Assembly: GCF_047511655.1 (NCBI RefSeq)
Contig: NC_133398.1
Span: 48,923,638 to 48,987,637 of the forward strand
Length of the DNA: 64,000 nucleotides
DNA from: Castor canadensis
Taxonomy: Eukaryota; Chordata; Mammalia; Rodentia; Castoridae
Direction of reading: 5' to 3'
In this document: positions 23,746 through 34,350 of the stretch, piece after piece
How the letters are laid out: the number at the start of each line of letters is the position of its first letter
Numbering within the stretch: the first letter of the stretch is position 1
Translations under genes and position numbers: made by a program
Notes under the pieces: model-generated
What the model saw: only the letters and a program-made list of their open reading frames with translations
What the model was told of the DNA's origin: nothing
Databases searched by the model: none

Positions 23746-24399
23746 AGATTATGTTATAAACACCTAAAATATCAGTACACATGAAAAAACACACTAAGAA
23801 CACACAAAGTAAGGCCACACCATACAATGAACATGACACTCCTGTTTCTGTTGCCGTGAGTCTCCATTCAGAAAACAGAAATGTCTTTGGCATTAAGTTT
23901 GGCTCTTTATCACTTGACCTACAATTAGTTTAAGAAATATCAATAGAATTTATTATGAAATTAGCTTTTTATTTACATTTGCAATTTAAAATAAAATAGC
24001 ATTTTTACATAATCTATTTTGTAAAAGTAAGAAAAACCTTTATATACCATTAAAAACTGTCCAGTTTGAAAATTTTTCTCTATAAACATTAGAATAATAT
24101 ATTTATTTTCACTTTCTTTTGTGGTATGCCTTAAAAATGTCAAATAATTGATTATCATTTAGTGTTTAATTTCTCCAACTACTAATTTTATAAATTCAAA
24201 ATTGTCACCCTTGCTTTAAAAATTACATTTGAAAATGCTTTTTTTGGGCGGTGGCAATATAAGTCATAGAAAGAATGTATAAGATATCAAAGTTAGTATA
24301 AATACAGATGGGTATATAGCTATGAAAAATAGCTCTATTTTCTCTACTCCAACTGCAGATTTATGTTGATAAATATAATAAAATTGCTAAATTTAATAA
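23746..24399. other. Unassigned A+T-rich sequence
   Basis: No feature recognised. The left limit of the eIF1A retrocopy's 3' UTR may reach into the right-hand part. Confidence 0.35.
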
Positions 24400-25140
24400 A
24401 TTTGATAAAAAAAATTTCCAGAGAACATCTGGATAATTAAAACAAAGATTCTGTGAGCAGCTAAAAATCCATGATGATCATAGGGAAAATAATTGAATGA
24501 AAACATTCATTTACTAGAAATGAAGTATTGGTTTAACAGTGCATTGTAGCATTTTATTCCTAAATTCTACTACATCTGAAGAACAAAGAGTATGTTTAAT
24601 GAACAAAGTTTTAACATGTCAGCTAAGGTAACACCGCATCTTCAGTTTTCAAAGAAATGTAATAAATGCTTTTAAAAAATGAAAATAAATCAATCTGCTT
24701 TAACAAACTAAATGAAGTTTTACTCTTAATGAAAGTAAATAGACGAGATCCCAATGTAGAACAATTCTCAGGATACTTGGAACACAGTACATTGAGTTCA
24801 GCTTGGATGTCATCAATGTCTTCATCATCATCTCCAATATCATGAAACTGGATTTCATCATCATCTCCAGGACCAAAGGAGTCTGTTTTATTGATTTTGG
24901 CTTTGAAAGATCTCCATATATTTTTAGGCTTCTAGCTTCATCTGCATTATAAGTCAAAATTATATTAGCTTTTTTGTCCTGATAGTCTTGTGGAACAACC
25001 AATATAATATCTGAGGTATTTATCCAAACCATTTTTTTCTCAATTTTCCTCTTTTATGGCATAACCTCCTAACAGCATCAAAACACATTGTTTCTAATCA
25101 TTCATTCCAACATTTTGGTTAGCTGTGCGTACTCTTTATT
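24400..25140 (-). pseudogene. EIF1A: Processed pseudogene of translation initiation factor eIF1A (5'-truncated)
   Basis: Minus strand. eIF1A is a small OB-fold protein that binds the 40S ribosomal A site and helps start-codon scanning. The copy holds about two thirds of the coding region (24806-25138): 'EYAQ', then after frame breaks '[11 protein letters not shown]', '[11 protein letters not shown]', '[10 protein letters not shown]', and the acidic C-terminal DNA 'ggagatgatgatgaa'. The normal stop codon position reads CAA (24803-24805). Sequence beyond it to about 24400 looks like retained 3' UTR. No introns, at least one single-base deletion near 25106, and loss of the basic N-terminus show a dead retrocopy. 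Whether it derives from EIF1AX or an autosomal paralogue cannot be told. Confidence 0.88.
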
Positions 25141-25345
25141 TCTTGGTGTGGCACTAATGGTAACCAGGGTGGGTTGGGTTGCAACTCGGATGGTCGTTGC
25201 CAACTCCTTTCTGATAGCTAATACTTGGATGGGCAGGCTGGAAATAGCTGACATCCATAGGTCCTCTGCAAAATGTCTTACTATGGTAGCTCTCTGATTA
25301 ATTGCAGCTGTCCAAGATCTGCAGGCAGCAAAATTGATTTGCATT
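25141..25345. other. Unidentified, G+C-richer segment next to the eIF1A pseudogene
   Basis: About 200 bp with clearly higher G+C than its surroundings. It lies where the 5' part of eIF1A would be expected but does not match it. On the minus strand it stays open for about 67 codons before running into the eIF1A part; on the plus strand a 69-codon frame also crosses it. No domain recognised. It could be an old repeat, a piece of another transcript, or unique DNA. Confidence 0.4.
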
Positions 25346-25669
25346 AATTTTGAATACTATAATTTTAAGGGTAGCATTTATATTTCTTTAAAAATTGCAG
25401 AAGTAATATAAACATTCCCTGATCCATTAAACATGGGGTAAATACAAGTACTTTGGAAGACCACACATCTCTGCTGCAGTTATCCCTGCACTGAGCATCA
25501 TATTATTATTGTCTTCACATGAATACCATCATGCTAATCACTTTGTTATATAAATTGCTTATAACTTTGGAAAAATAAAACATGGGTGTTTCCACAAGTC
25601 AGTACATTAGAGCTACATTGTTTTTACTTACTCTTTTGCATAATTTCCCAATATTGAGAAGCCGTGCTA

Positions 25670-25699
25670 TACAATATATAATACGTATTATATATTGTA
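25670..25699. repeat. 30-bp perfect palindrome in A+T-rich DNA
   Basis: The sequence is identical to its own reverse complement, centred on ACGT (left arm 'tacaatatataatac'). A partial direct copy follows at about 25711-25735. It could extrude a cruciform, but the simplest reading is A+T-rich simple sequence. Confidence 0.8.
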
Positions 25700-25739
25700 A
25701 ATAGATAACTGTAATATATAATACATATTATATTAATAC

Positions 25740-28161
25740 ATTTTCCTATTAATGGACATTATGCCACTACCAATTCAAATGATAGTACTCATGTCAGAAA
25801 GACTCTTTCTACACATCTATGGACAAAATGAGACATTTCTATGGTTCATATAGCATCAGAAGATCAAAATTCTGCACTGTTTATGAATGACTGATTTTCA
25901 AACTTTGTAGTTAATTATACAATTCTTTTATTTGATATAAATAAATAGACACTATTTAATTTTGTTGCTCACTTTCATTTCTTTGTTTCTACAAAGGCAG
26001 TTTAATACATTTCCACATTGTCTTAAAACTTCTTCATGTCTCCATTTAGACACTTAGCAATTATTTTCTCTAATTTGAATAAACAAGGGTCTTCCCTGCC
26101 CTCTGCCTATTATTAAAGTTGTGTTTGAGTTTTCCATCAGTCTCCTCATAGGCCTGGTTAATCAGGTATTTTTCTGTATTTCTGTTATTTACAGCCCTAG
26201 CTGTAACAACTGAATATGTTTTGTGAATTTAAAGTCACAAAAATAATTCAATTTGGAGCCTACTCAAATAAAGCATTTGACACTATTTTTTGCTCTAAAA
26301 AGAAAGCATGACCCCAATGGTTTATCTTAATTACTATGAAATTAATACATTTACTACTTTTATGTCCACCTAAAAAGTGGGAATATATCTAATTACATTA
26401 GTTTTAATGTATTAAAATAAACAATACAGGTTATTTAAAATAAATTTAGGAGATATTTATTGTAGTCAAGTTTTAAAAATCTTACTCATGAATGATTTTA
26501 AAAATATGAACAAAGGAAAGAGAAGATACATTAAGATTTATGAACTAGAAACTTTAGCTTTGAACCAGAGAAAGGACTTATAAAGACACAATGAAGTATT
26601 ATTTAATAAAACACATTGATATAACTTAACAATTTTGTAATAAAATAAAAAGGCATGCTCCATATAATAAAGAATTTTAAATTTTTCATTGATATTATTA
26701 GATACCTTCATAACTATTGCTTTCATATATACTTTGAGCCTCCAAATAGTTTACTATAACTGTTTCTACTAGGTATTACAAGGTGTTGACCATATAATTT
26801 TCTTCCCATGTAGGTAGATAAGTAATTCATGAAAGTATGTTTTCAATTATTATTTTAAAATAGTAAGTCTCACTTAGGTTGTATTCTTTTATGGTATATG
26901 AAAGATGAAACTCCATGATTTGGGGAGTTAAATCTGTCCAAGTAAAATCTCTAGTAAGTTAAAATTTGGATTCATCATTCTTAGTTAAAAAGCATTTAGT
27001 GTCCTCCTCTTAGATGTCTGTAATATTATATCTAAAACTGAGAATTTCTCAAGAAACCCCAGAAACAGTATCATAAAGGTGACAGATTCCCAGAGAAACT
27101 TGGATCAAATAGCTGACTGATTACTTGATGGGTATATACAGCATCATCCCCAAATCATCACATCAAGACTTCTGGATACCAAAAGAAATCTCTTTCTCCC
27201 TTTGTAGTATCTTTCTCCAAACTATTGTTTAAAGGAATGTTGAAATATTCTCTTTGGGAGTGTGAATTTGGCAAGAGGATTTATATATACATAGATGTGT
27301 ATACATACATATAGGTAATTTTTATATTATCTATGTAGATTGTAACATGACATTTAGTAAATTAGGATCATACTAAAATTCAAATTTTTATTCAATATGT
27401 CTGGGGTCAAACTTGAGGTTCTGTGTTTTTAACAATATTCCAGAGTATGTGGATGCTATTTGTCCATAAATATCAGTTTACAGAACAAGAGTCAGGGGCA
27501 AGTTATAGCCTGCAGTTCCTAAATTAAAGTTTCCACTTTTATACCTTCTTCAGTACTATTTGGGTAGAATATAAGAAATATAAAAGGGAAAATTAAAATT
27601 CGATATAAAATTATTTCTTTAGCTGGAATTGTATCATGCTTTACACAGCAAGAGTTACTCATACCTCAGAATCTTGCCCTTTACACATGGTCCCTAATTT
27701 TTACGTTAATCAAAGGAGTGACTAACTTCTTTCCAGAACATGTTGCTTTTTTATGAAATCCTCTTAAGGTAATTATCTTTCAGTGTAGTAAATGCACTCT
27801 TTCAATAGGGGATACAACATTAATGATCAAAAAGAGAATAGCTTCAAAATTTAATTATGTTTCAGAATTCTCTGACTGCTAACTCTGGTTATACTTTGCA
27901 AAACAGATGCTAAATATCATCAGACAAATAGTATGTCAACCAAAAAAATTAGAGAATGAGTTCAATAAAAATCCTGAAATTCATTATGGCAGTGGGTTCC
28001 TATGTATTAAGGTTTATTGGGCTATAGATACTTCTGATTTATTTGCTAGTGTCCTAGTAAATTAAATATTCAACACATGTTGTAATTGAGTCCACAAGAC
28101 CAGCTAAAGTATACAGTAAGGGAAGTAGCAGAAAAATTCATAAATTCTCTATTTATATTTC

Positions 28162-28164
<3 letters not shown>
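25740..28164. other. Unassigned A+T-rich sequence
   Basis: About 2.4 kb with no recognisable gene, RNA or repeat. Small open frames (for example 26538-26726) have no domain signature. Confidence 0.4.

Positions 28165-28221
<57 letters not shown>
28165..28221. repeat. (CA)n microsatellite, about 28 uninterrupted units
   Basis: Pure AC dinucleotide run without interruption, so likely polymorphic. An open frame reading through it (28086-28280) is an artefact giving a run of Thr-His. Confidence 0.98.
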
Positions 28222-28227
<6 letters not shown>

Positions 28228-28916
28228 GTTTAACTAATGGGTTGTGCATGTATCAGCCTTTAGTGATCATTAATCTATGAAAGAGTTCTTGAATTTCACA
28301 AATAGGTTTGAATTTCTCAAGAACTTTGCAACTTCTTGTATTTCACATCAGGGAGTCAAGGTTGTTCACCACTTGCATATGCTAACACCTGTGATCAAAG
28401 CATAAAGGCTGATAAACTAGCATTTTGCTCTTTGTATACATACATAAGTGGAAAGATAAGTCACAAATTTGCCAACTGCCTTTTTTGCTAAGGCTATTAA
28501 CTAATATTCATAACATAGTCACATTAAGTCTTAAAAAGCTTTTTTCCCTCCCTTACAGGAAGTGAGGGATTATTAAAATGCTAGTGTGTGTGATCAATTC
28601 CAAAAAGAGACAATGAGGTCAGTATTTAGGGTACATTATTCCCTTCATTTTTCCTTTATTACATCATAGTAGAAACTCTGGGGAAACTAGACATTCAGGT
28701 TAGGGAAACTGAGACTACACGTTTCTGAATCAAAAGAGTCAACACATGTTTGTTTCTTTTTTTAAATTTTAGAATGGATGAAATTCTGGTACCCATAAAG
28801 ATTGCAGAATAGTGTCCTTTCATTTCACAGAAGATGTGGGTTCTTGTTATTCTTATGAAAATGAACATTTTCATATTTTCTACTACTTTCTTCATGTTTT
28901 GTATAAGACTCTGGGT
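28222..28916. other. Unassigned sequence
   Basis: No feature recognised. Confidence 0.4.
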
Positions 28917-29095
28917 AAAACATACATAATAAAAGGCCTTATATGAACATCCCACAACTAACATCATATTCGTTGAGAAACTGAAATGTTTTCCTCTAGG
29001 ACTTGAAAAAAGACAAGGATGCTCTCTCAACTTCTATTCAACATTGTCATGATAGTCCTAGTGAGAGTAATTAGGCAAGAAAAAGAAACAAATGG
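28917..29095 (+). mobile_element. Old L1 ORF2 fragment (reverse-transcriptase region)
   Basis: 'cccacaactaacatcatatt', 'gaaaaaagacaaggatgctc' and the plus-strand peptide 'LLFNIVMIVLVRVIRQEKE' match the RT segment of L1 ORF2p (PLLFNI...LARAIRQ). The sequence diverges after about 29095. Confidence 0.75.
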
Positions 29096-29280
29096 CATAT
29101 ATGTATGGTCATATATAGATAGATTGATACACATACATAATGAGAGAAAGAGCAAAATTGTGTTACTGAGCCTGTGTAGGGAATACTGGAGGCATGAGAG
29201 GTAAAGAAAATATTAGAGGAAAAAAAACAGTGTGACAAACTATCTGTTTATGAATATAATATAATTCACTGTACTGTAAG

Positions 29281-29310
29281 TTATCACCATGTTGGGGAAC
29301 ATGGTGATAA
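29281..29310. repeat. Perfect 13-bp inverted repeat with 4-nt loop
   Basis: 'ttatcaccatgtt' / GGGG / 'aacatggtgataa'. The stem is perfect over 13 bp. It lies between an L1 ORF2 piece and a family-B L1 3' end; no terminator or RNA-gene context is evident. Confidence 0.9.
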
Positions 29311-29499
29311 GGAAAAGTAAGTAGGGGGAAGTGAATTTGATTAAAACACAGTATATACGGGCCTGAAACACAAGGTAAAACCCCCTTGGACTATCATATA
29401 CATTTAAAACAATTAAGGGAAAGTGGGAAAATAGGTCATTTCTTTGGGTGGTTACCAGTGGGAGGTGGATGGGCACAAGAAAAAGGTGAATATGGTGGA

Positions 29500-29695
29500 T
29501 GGATTTTGTATCTATATATGAAAATAGAAGAATGAAACCTGTTGAAATTGTTTTAAGAAGGGGAGGGGAAGGAAGGAGAGGGGGAGTAGAGAGAGAAAAA
29601 AGGAGGGAGTAAATCTAACAATGATATATTGTAAGCACATATATAAATATCACAATGTATCCCCCTGTACAGCTATTATATGCTAATAAAATGAA
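29500..29695 (+). mobile_element. Older L1 3' end (family B)
   Basis: 'atatgaaaatagaagaatga', a purine-rich stretch (29560-29610), 'aatgatatattgtaagcaca', 'atatcacaatgtatccccct', and a short A-rich end. Same architecture as 62960-63160. Confidence 0.7.
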
Positions 29696-29702
29696 TTCTA
29701 AA

Positions 29703-29784
29703 AATGGACTAGGGTGTGCTCAAGTGGTAGATCACTTGCCTAGCAATTGTGAGATCCTGGAATGCCAAAAACCAAAAAAATGAA
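29703..29784 (+). mobile_element. ID-type SINE, plus strand
   Basis: 'gtgctcaagtggtagatcac', 'ttgcctagcaattgtgagat', 'aatgccaaaaaccaaaaaaa'. Complete ID head with a short A-rich tail. Confidence 0.78.
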
Positions 29785-29840
29785 GTTCATAAAATTCAAA
29801 GTAATCTACAATTCAGTGCAATCCTATCAAAATGCAAATG
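29785..29840 (+). mobile_element. Small L1 ORF2 fragment
   Basis: 'cagtgcaatcctatcaaaat' and 'gcaaatgtcatttg' match the L1 ORF2 block encoding the FNAIPIK region, in plus orientation. The large minus-strand L1 begins immediately after it. Confidence 0.55.
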
Positions 29841-29900
29841 TCATTTGTACACATATATATATTTATTTATTCAATTATTCATTTATTCACATGTGCATAC

Positions 29901-32900
29901 ATCCTCGCCAACACCTGTTGTTGGTGGTGTTTTTTGATGATGACTACTCTAACAGGGGTGAGGTGGAACCTTAGTGTGGTTTTGATTTGCATTTCCTTTA
30001 TGGCTAGAGATGGTGAGCATGTTTTCATGTGTTTTTTGGCAATTTGAATTTCTTCTTTTGAGAAAGTTCTGTTTAGTTCAATTGCCCATTTTGTTATTGG
30101 TTCATTGATTTTGGGAGAGTTTAATTTTTTGAGCTCCCTGTACATTCTGGTTATCAGTCCTTTTTCTGATGTATAGCTGGCAAATATTTTCTCCCACTCT
30201 GTGGATGGTCTCGTCAGTTTAGAGACCATTTGTTTTGTTGTGCAGAAGCTTTTAAATTTTATATAGTCCCATTTGTCCATCCTTTCTTTTAGTTGCTGAG
30301 CTGCTGGAGTTCTATTGAGGAAGTCCTCGCCTAAACCTATTACTTTCAGAGTATTCCGTGCTGTTCCCTGTACTAACTTCAGAGTTTTGGGTCTGATATT
30401 TAGATCCTTGATCTATTTTGAGTTGATACTAGTACAGGGTGATAAACATGGATCTAGTTTCAGTTTTTTGCTGAGGGATAACCACTTATCCCAACAACAC
30501 TTGTTGAAGAGGCTGTCTTTTCTCCATCATATATTTTTGGCATCTTTGTCAAAAATAAGGTGGGCATAGAAGTGTGGATTCATATCTGGGTCCTCTATTC
30601 TGTTCCACTGGTCTTCATGTCTGTTTTTGTGTCAGTACAGTGCTGTTTTTATTGCTATTGTTTTATAATAAAGTTTGAAGTCAGGTATTGTGATACCACC
30701 AACATTGCTCTTTTTGCTGAGTATTGCCTTGGCTATTCGTGGTCTCTTGTGTTTCCAAATAAATTTTAGGGTAGATTTTTCAATCTTTGGATGAATGTCA
30801 TTGGCATTTTGATGGGAATTGCATTAAACATGTAGCTTGCTTTGGGTAGTATAGCTATTTTTACTATGTTGATTCTACCAATCCATGAGCATGGGAGATC
30901 TCTCCACCTTCTGTAGTCTTCCTCAATCTCTTTCTTCAGGCGATTGTAGTTCTCCTTGTAGAGGTCATTCACATCCTTTGTTAAATTTACTTGCAGGTAT
31001 TTGATTTTTTTTGAAGCTATAGTCAATGGAATTGTTTACATATTTTCTTTCTCAGTTTGTTCATTATTGGTGTATAGAAAAACTAATGATGTCTGTAAGT
31101 TGATTTTGTATCCTGCCACCTTTGTGTAGCTGTTTATGGTGTCTAGGAATTTGTGGGTAGAGTTTTTTGGGTCTTTAAGGTTAGGATCATATCTTCTGCA
31201 AATAGAGATATTTTGACAGTTTCTTTACCTATTGGTATTCCTTTTATTTCTTCTTGTTGCCTAATTGCTCTGGCTAGAAATTCCATTACTATGTTGAATA
31301 GGAGTGGGGATAGTGGGTACTCATGTCTCATTCCTGGTTTTAGGGGAAATGTTTTCAGTTTGTCACCATTAATTATGATGTTGGCTGTAGGTTTGTCATA
31401 TATAGCCTTTACAATGTTGAGGTACTTTACTTCTATTCCTAGCCTCCTTAGAGCTTTTTTCATGAAGTGGTGTTGGATCTTGTCAAAGGCTTTTTCTGCA
31501 TCTATTGAGATGATCAAGTAATTTTTGTCTTTGCTTCTATTAATGTGTTGTATTACATTTATAGATTTATGTATATTGAACCAACCATGCATCCCAGGGA
31601 TGAAGCCAACATGGTCGTGTTGAATGATCATTCTGATGTGTTGGTGGATTCGGTTTGCCGTTATTTTATTGAGGATTTTTGCATCGATGTTCATTAAGGA
31701 TTGGCCTATAGTTCTCCTTTTTGTCTGGTTTTGGGATGAGTGTAATATTGGCTTCATAAAATGAGTTAGGCAGTGTTGCTTCCCTTTCCATTTTGTGGAA
31801 CATTTTAAAGAGGGTTGGTATGAGTTCTTTAAAGGTCTGATAGAATCCAGCAGTTAATTCATTAGGTCCTGGACTTTTCTTTTTTGGGAGACTATCTCTG
31901 CTTCTTTTCATTGTGTGTTATAGATCTATTCAGGTGATTAATGTCATCTTGGTTCAATTTTGGATGGTCAAAAGTATTTAGAAATCTGTCCATTTCTTCT
32001 AGACTTTCAAATTTATTAGAATATAGCTTCTCAACATAGTTTGTGATGATTTCTTGGATTTCCATGTTTTTTGTTGTTATCTACTGTTTTGCCTTTCTGA
32101 TTTTACTGAGTTGGGTTTTTTCTCTCCTAATTTTAGTCAGGTTTGCCACAGGTCTGTTAATCTTTATTTTTTCAAAGAACCAACTTTTTGTTTCATTAAT
32201 TCTTTGTATGGTTTTTTTGTTGTTGTTGTTTCTCTTTCATTGATTCCGGCCCTTATCTTTATTATTTCTCTCCTTCTGCTTGATTTGGGATTTGCTTGTT
32301 CTTGTTTTTCTAGAACTTTGCTCTTTGGACCGACTTTGCTGTGTCCCATAGGTTCCAGTTTGTCATGTTTTCATTTTCATTAACTTTCAGGAAACTTTTA
32401 ATGCCCTCTTTTATTTCATCAATGATACATTGATCATTGAGTAATGTGTTGTTCAGCTTCCAACTGTTTGCGTGTTTTTTACTGTTGTTTTAATTGTTGA
32501 GTTCTAGTTTTAATGCATTGTGGTCAAATAAATGTATGGGATTATTTCTATTGTCTTATATTTGTTGAGGCTTGCTTTGTTCCCTAAGATATGATTAGTT
32601 TTGGAGAAGGTTCCATGGGATGCTGAGAAGAATGTGTATTGTGCAAAGTTGGATGAAGTATTCTGTAGACATCAGCTAGGTCCACTTGATCTATGGTGAT
32701 TTAGATCTAGGGTTTCTTTATTGATTTTTTTGTTTGGATGACCTATCTATTGGTGATAGCAGGGTATTAAATTCTCCAACTACCACTATGCTGGAGTTTA
32801 TATATGTTTTTGGTCCATCAGACTATGTTTGCTGAAATTGGGTGCATTGACATTGGGTGCATATAGGTTGATAATTGCTATTTCCTTTTGGTGTATTTCC

Positions 32901-33202
32901 CCTTTTATTAGTTGGAATGTCCTTCTTTATCTCATTTGATCAATGTAGGTTTGAAGTCTACATTGTCTGAGATAAGTATTACTACTCCCTGTTTTGGGGG
33001 GACATTGGCTTGGTAAATCTTCTTCTGGTCTTTCACCTTAAGCCAGTGCTTGTTGCTGTTGATAATATGGGTCTCCTGTAGGCAACAGATTGTTGGATCT
33101 TCCTTTTAAATCCAGTTTGCCAAATGGTGTCTTTTGATGGGGGGAATTCAGTTCTTTAACATTCAGTGTTAGTATTGATAGGTATGTGGTGATTCCTGTC
33201 AT
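29901..33202 (-). pseudogene. L1 ORF2 (endonuclease/reverse transcriptase), disrupted
   Basis: The start ATG at 33202 begins 'MTGITTYLSILTLNV', the usual ORF2p opening. The APE-type endonuclease part is visible near 33000-33190 (CLQETH-like). RT segments are clear: '[16 protein letters not shown]', '[20 protein letters not shown]' and '[13 protein letters not shown]' (31757-31143, minus). The catalytic FADD motif reads FAED (31191-31202). '[20 protein letters not shown]' lies downstream at 30766-31026. Frameshifts separate these blocks, and the C-terminus is deleted. No enzyme can be made. Confidence 0.88.
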
Positions 33203-33259
33203 GTAGTTGTCTTTGTTGTTTAAGGGTTTGATTGTGTGTAGCTGAATAAATGTTACTCT

Positions 33260-34350
33260 CTATGTTCTTACCTTTTCTTCTTCTGTGTGCAGAGTTCCTT
33301 GAAGAATCTTTTGTAGTGGTGGCTTGGTGGTCATATATTGTTTTAGTTTCTGCTTATCATGGAAGACTTTTATTGCTCCATCTATTTGGAATGATAGTTT
33401 GCTGGGTAGAGTATCCCATGATTGAAGTTATTTTCATTCAGTGCCTGGAATACCTCACTCCATGCTCTTCTTTCTTTTAAGGTTTCCGTTGAGAAGTCTG
33501 CTGTGATTTTGATGGGTTTACCTTTTTATATTATTTGTTTTTTTTCTCTTACAGCCTTCACTATTCTTTCTATATTCTCTGTGCTTGTTGTTTTAATGAT
33601 AATATGTCATGGGGTAGTTCTATTTTGGTTAAGTCCGTTTGGTGTCTTGGAGACTTCCTGTACCTGAATGGGCATAGTTTTCATTAGACTTGGGTAATTT
33701 TCTGTTATTATTTTGTTGAATATATTATGAATTCCTTTTGTTTGCACCTCTTCTCCTTCTATGCTCAAGAGTCTCAGGTTTGTTTTTCTGATGGAGTAGG
33801 TGCATTTTTGCATATTCCTTTCATGGTTCTTGAGTTGTTTGATTAATAACTCTTCAGTTTTTGCTTTAATTTCCATTCAATCTTCAAGTTCTGAGATTCT
33901 GTCTTCTGCTTGTTCTAGGCTGCAGGAGTGGCCTTCCACTGTATTTTGTAATTCTGTTTCATTTTTTTCTTTGGTTTTCCATATCACAGGTCACTTCCTC
34001 TTTAATATTGTCAATTTTTGACCTTATTCCATTTATCTCTCTATTTATAGTGCTCTCTGTTTCACTTTGGTGTTTATTTAGGGCTCCTATGAGTTCATTT
34101 ATTTGTTTTTGTGTCTTCTCATATTCTTTATTTTTGTTGTCATGGAATTTCTTGTGTGCCTCTTGTGTGTTTTGGTTGACCATGTCTAGTAACATCTCCA
34201 TGAAATTCTCAGTGATTTCTTGCAGGATGTCATTGTTCTGGGTGTTCTTGTTGGCTTTGTTGGGTTCCTTGGGATACTATATCTTGTTTTGTTGGAGTCT
34301 AGAACTGGGTATCTGCTTTCTTCATTTCCCTCTGAATCCTGTACTAATTT
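33260..34350 (-). pseudogene. L1 ORF1 (RNA-binding chaperone), disrupted
   Basis: Minus strand. The N-terminal coiled-coil part includes 'EITENFMEMLLDMVNQ' and 'KQINELIGALNKHQSETEST' (33959-34201 and upstream). Next come the RRM part 'NLRLLSIEGEEVQTKGIHNI' (33607-33876) and a C-terminal part ending '...QGTLHTEEEKVRT' before a TAG at 33260-33262. ORF1p is the trimeric RNA chaperone of the L1 ribonucleoprotein. Frame breaks between the blocks inactivate it. The start codon is not certain. Confidence 0.8.

Noticed and set aside
28086..28280. 64-codon open frame with a Thr-His run
   Set aside because: It is simply the (CA)n microsatellite read in frame.
29845..29905. Splicing as the cause of the L1 3' internal deletion
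   Set aside because: On the L1 sense strand the join lacks GT at the donor side and AG at the acceptor side.
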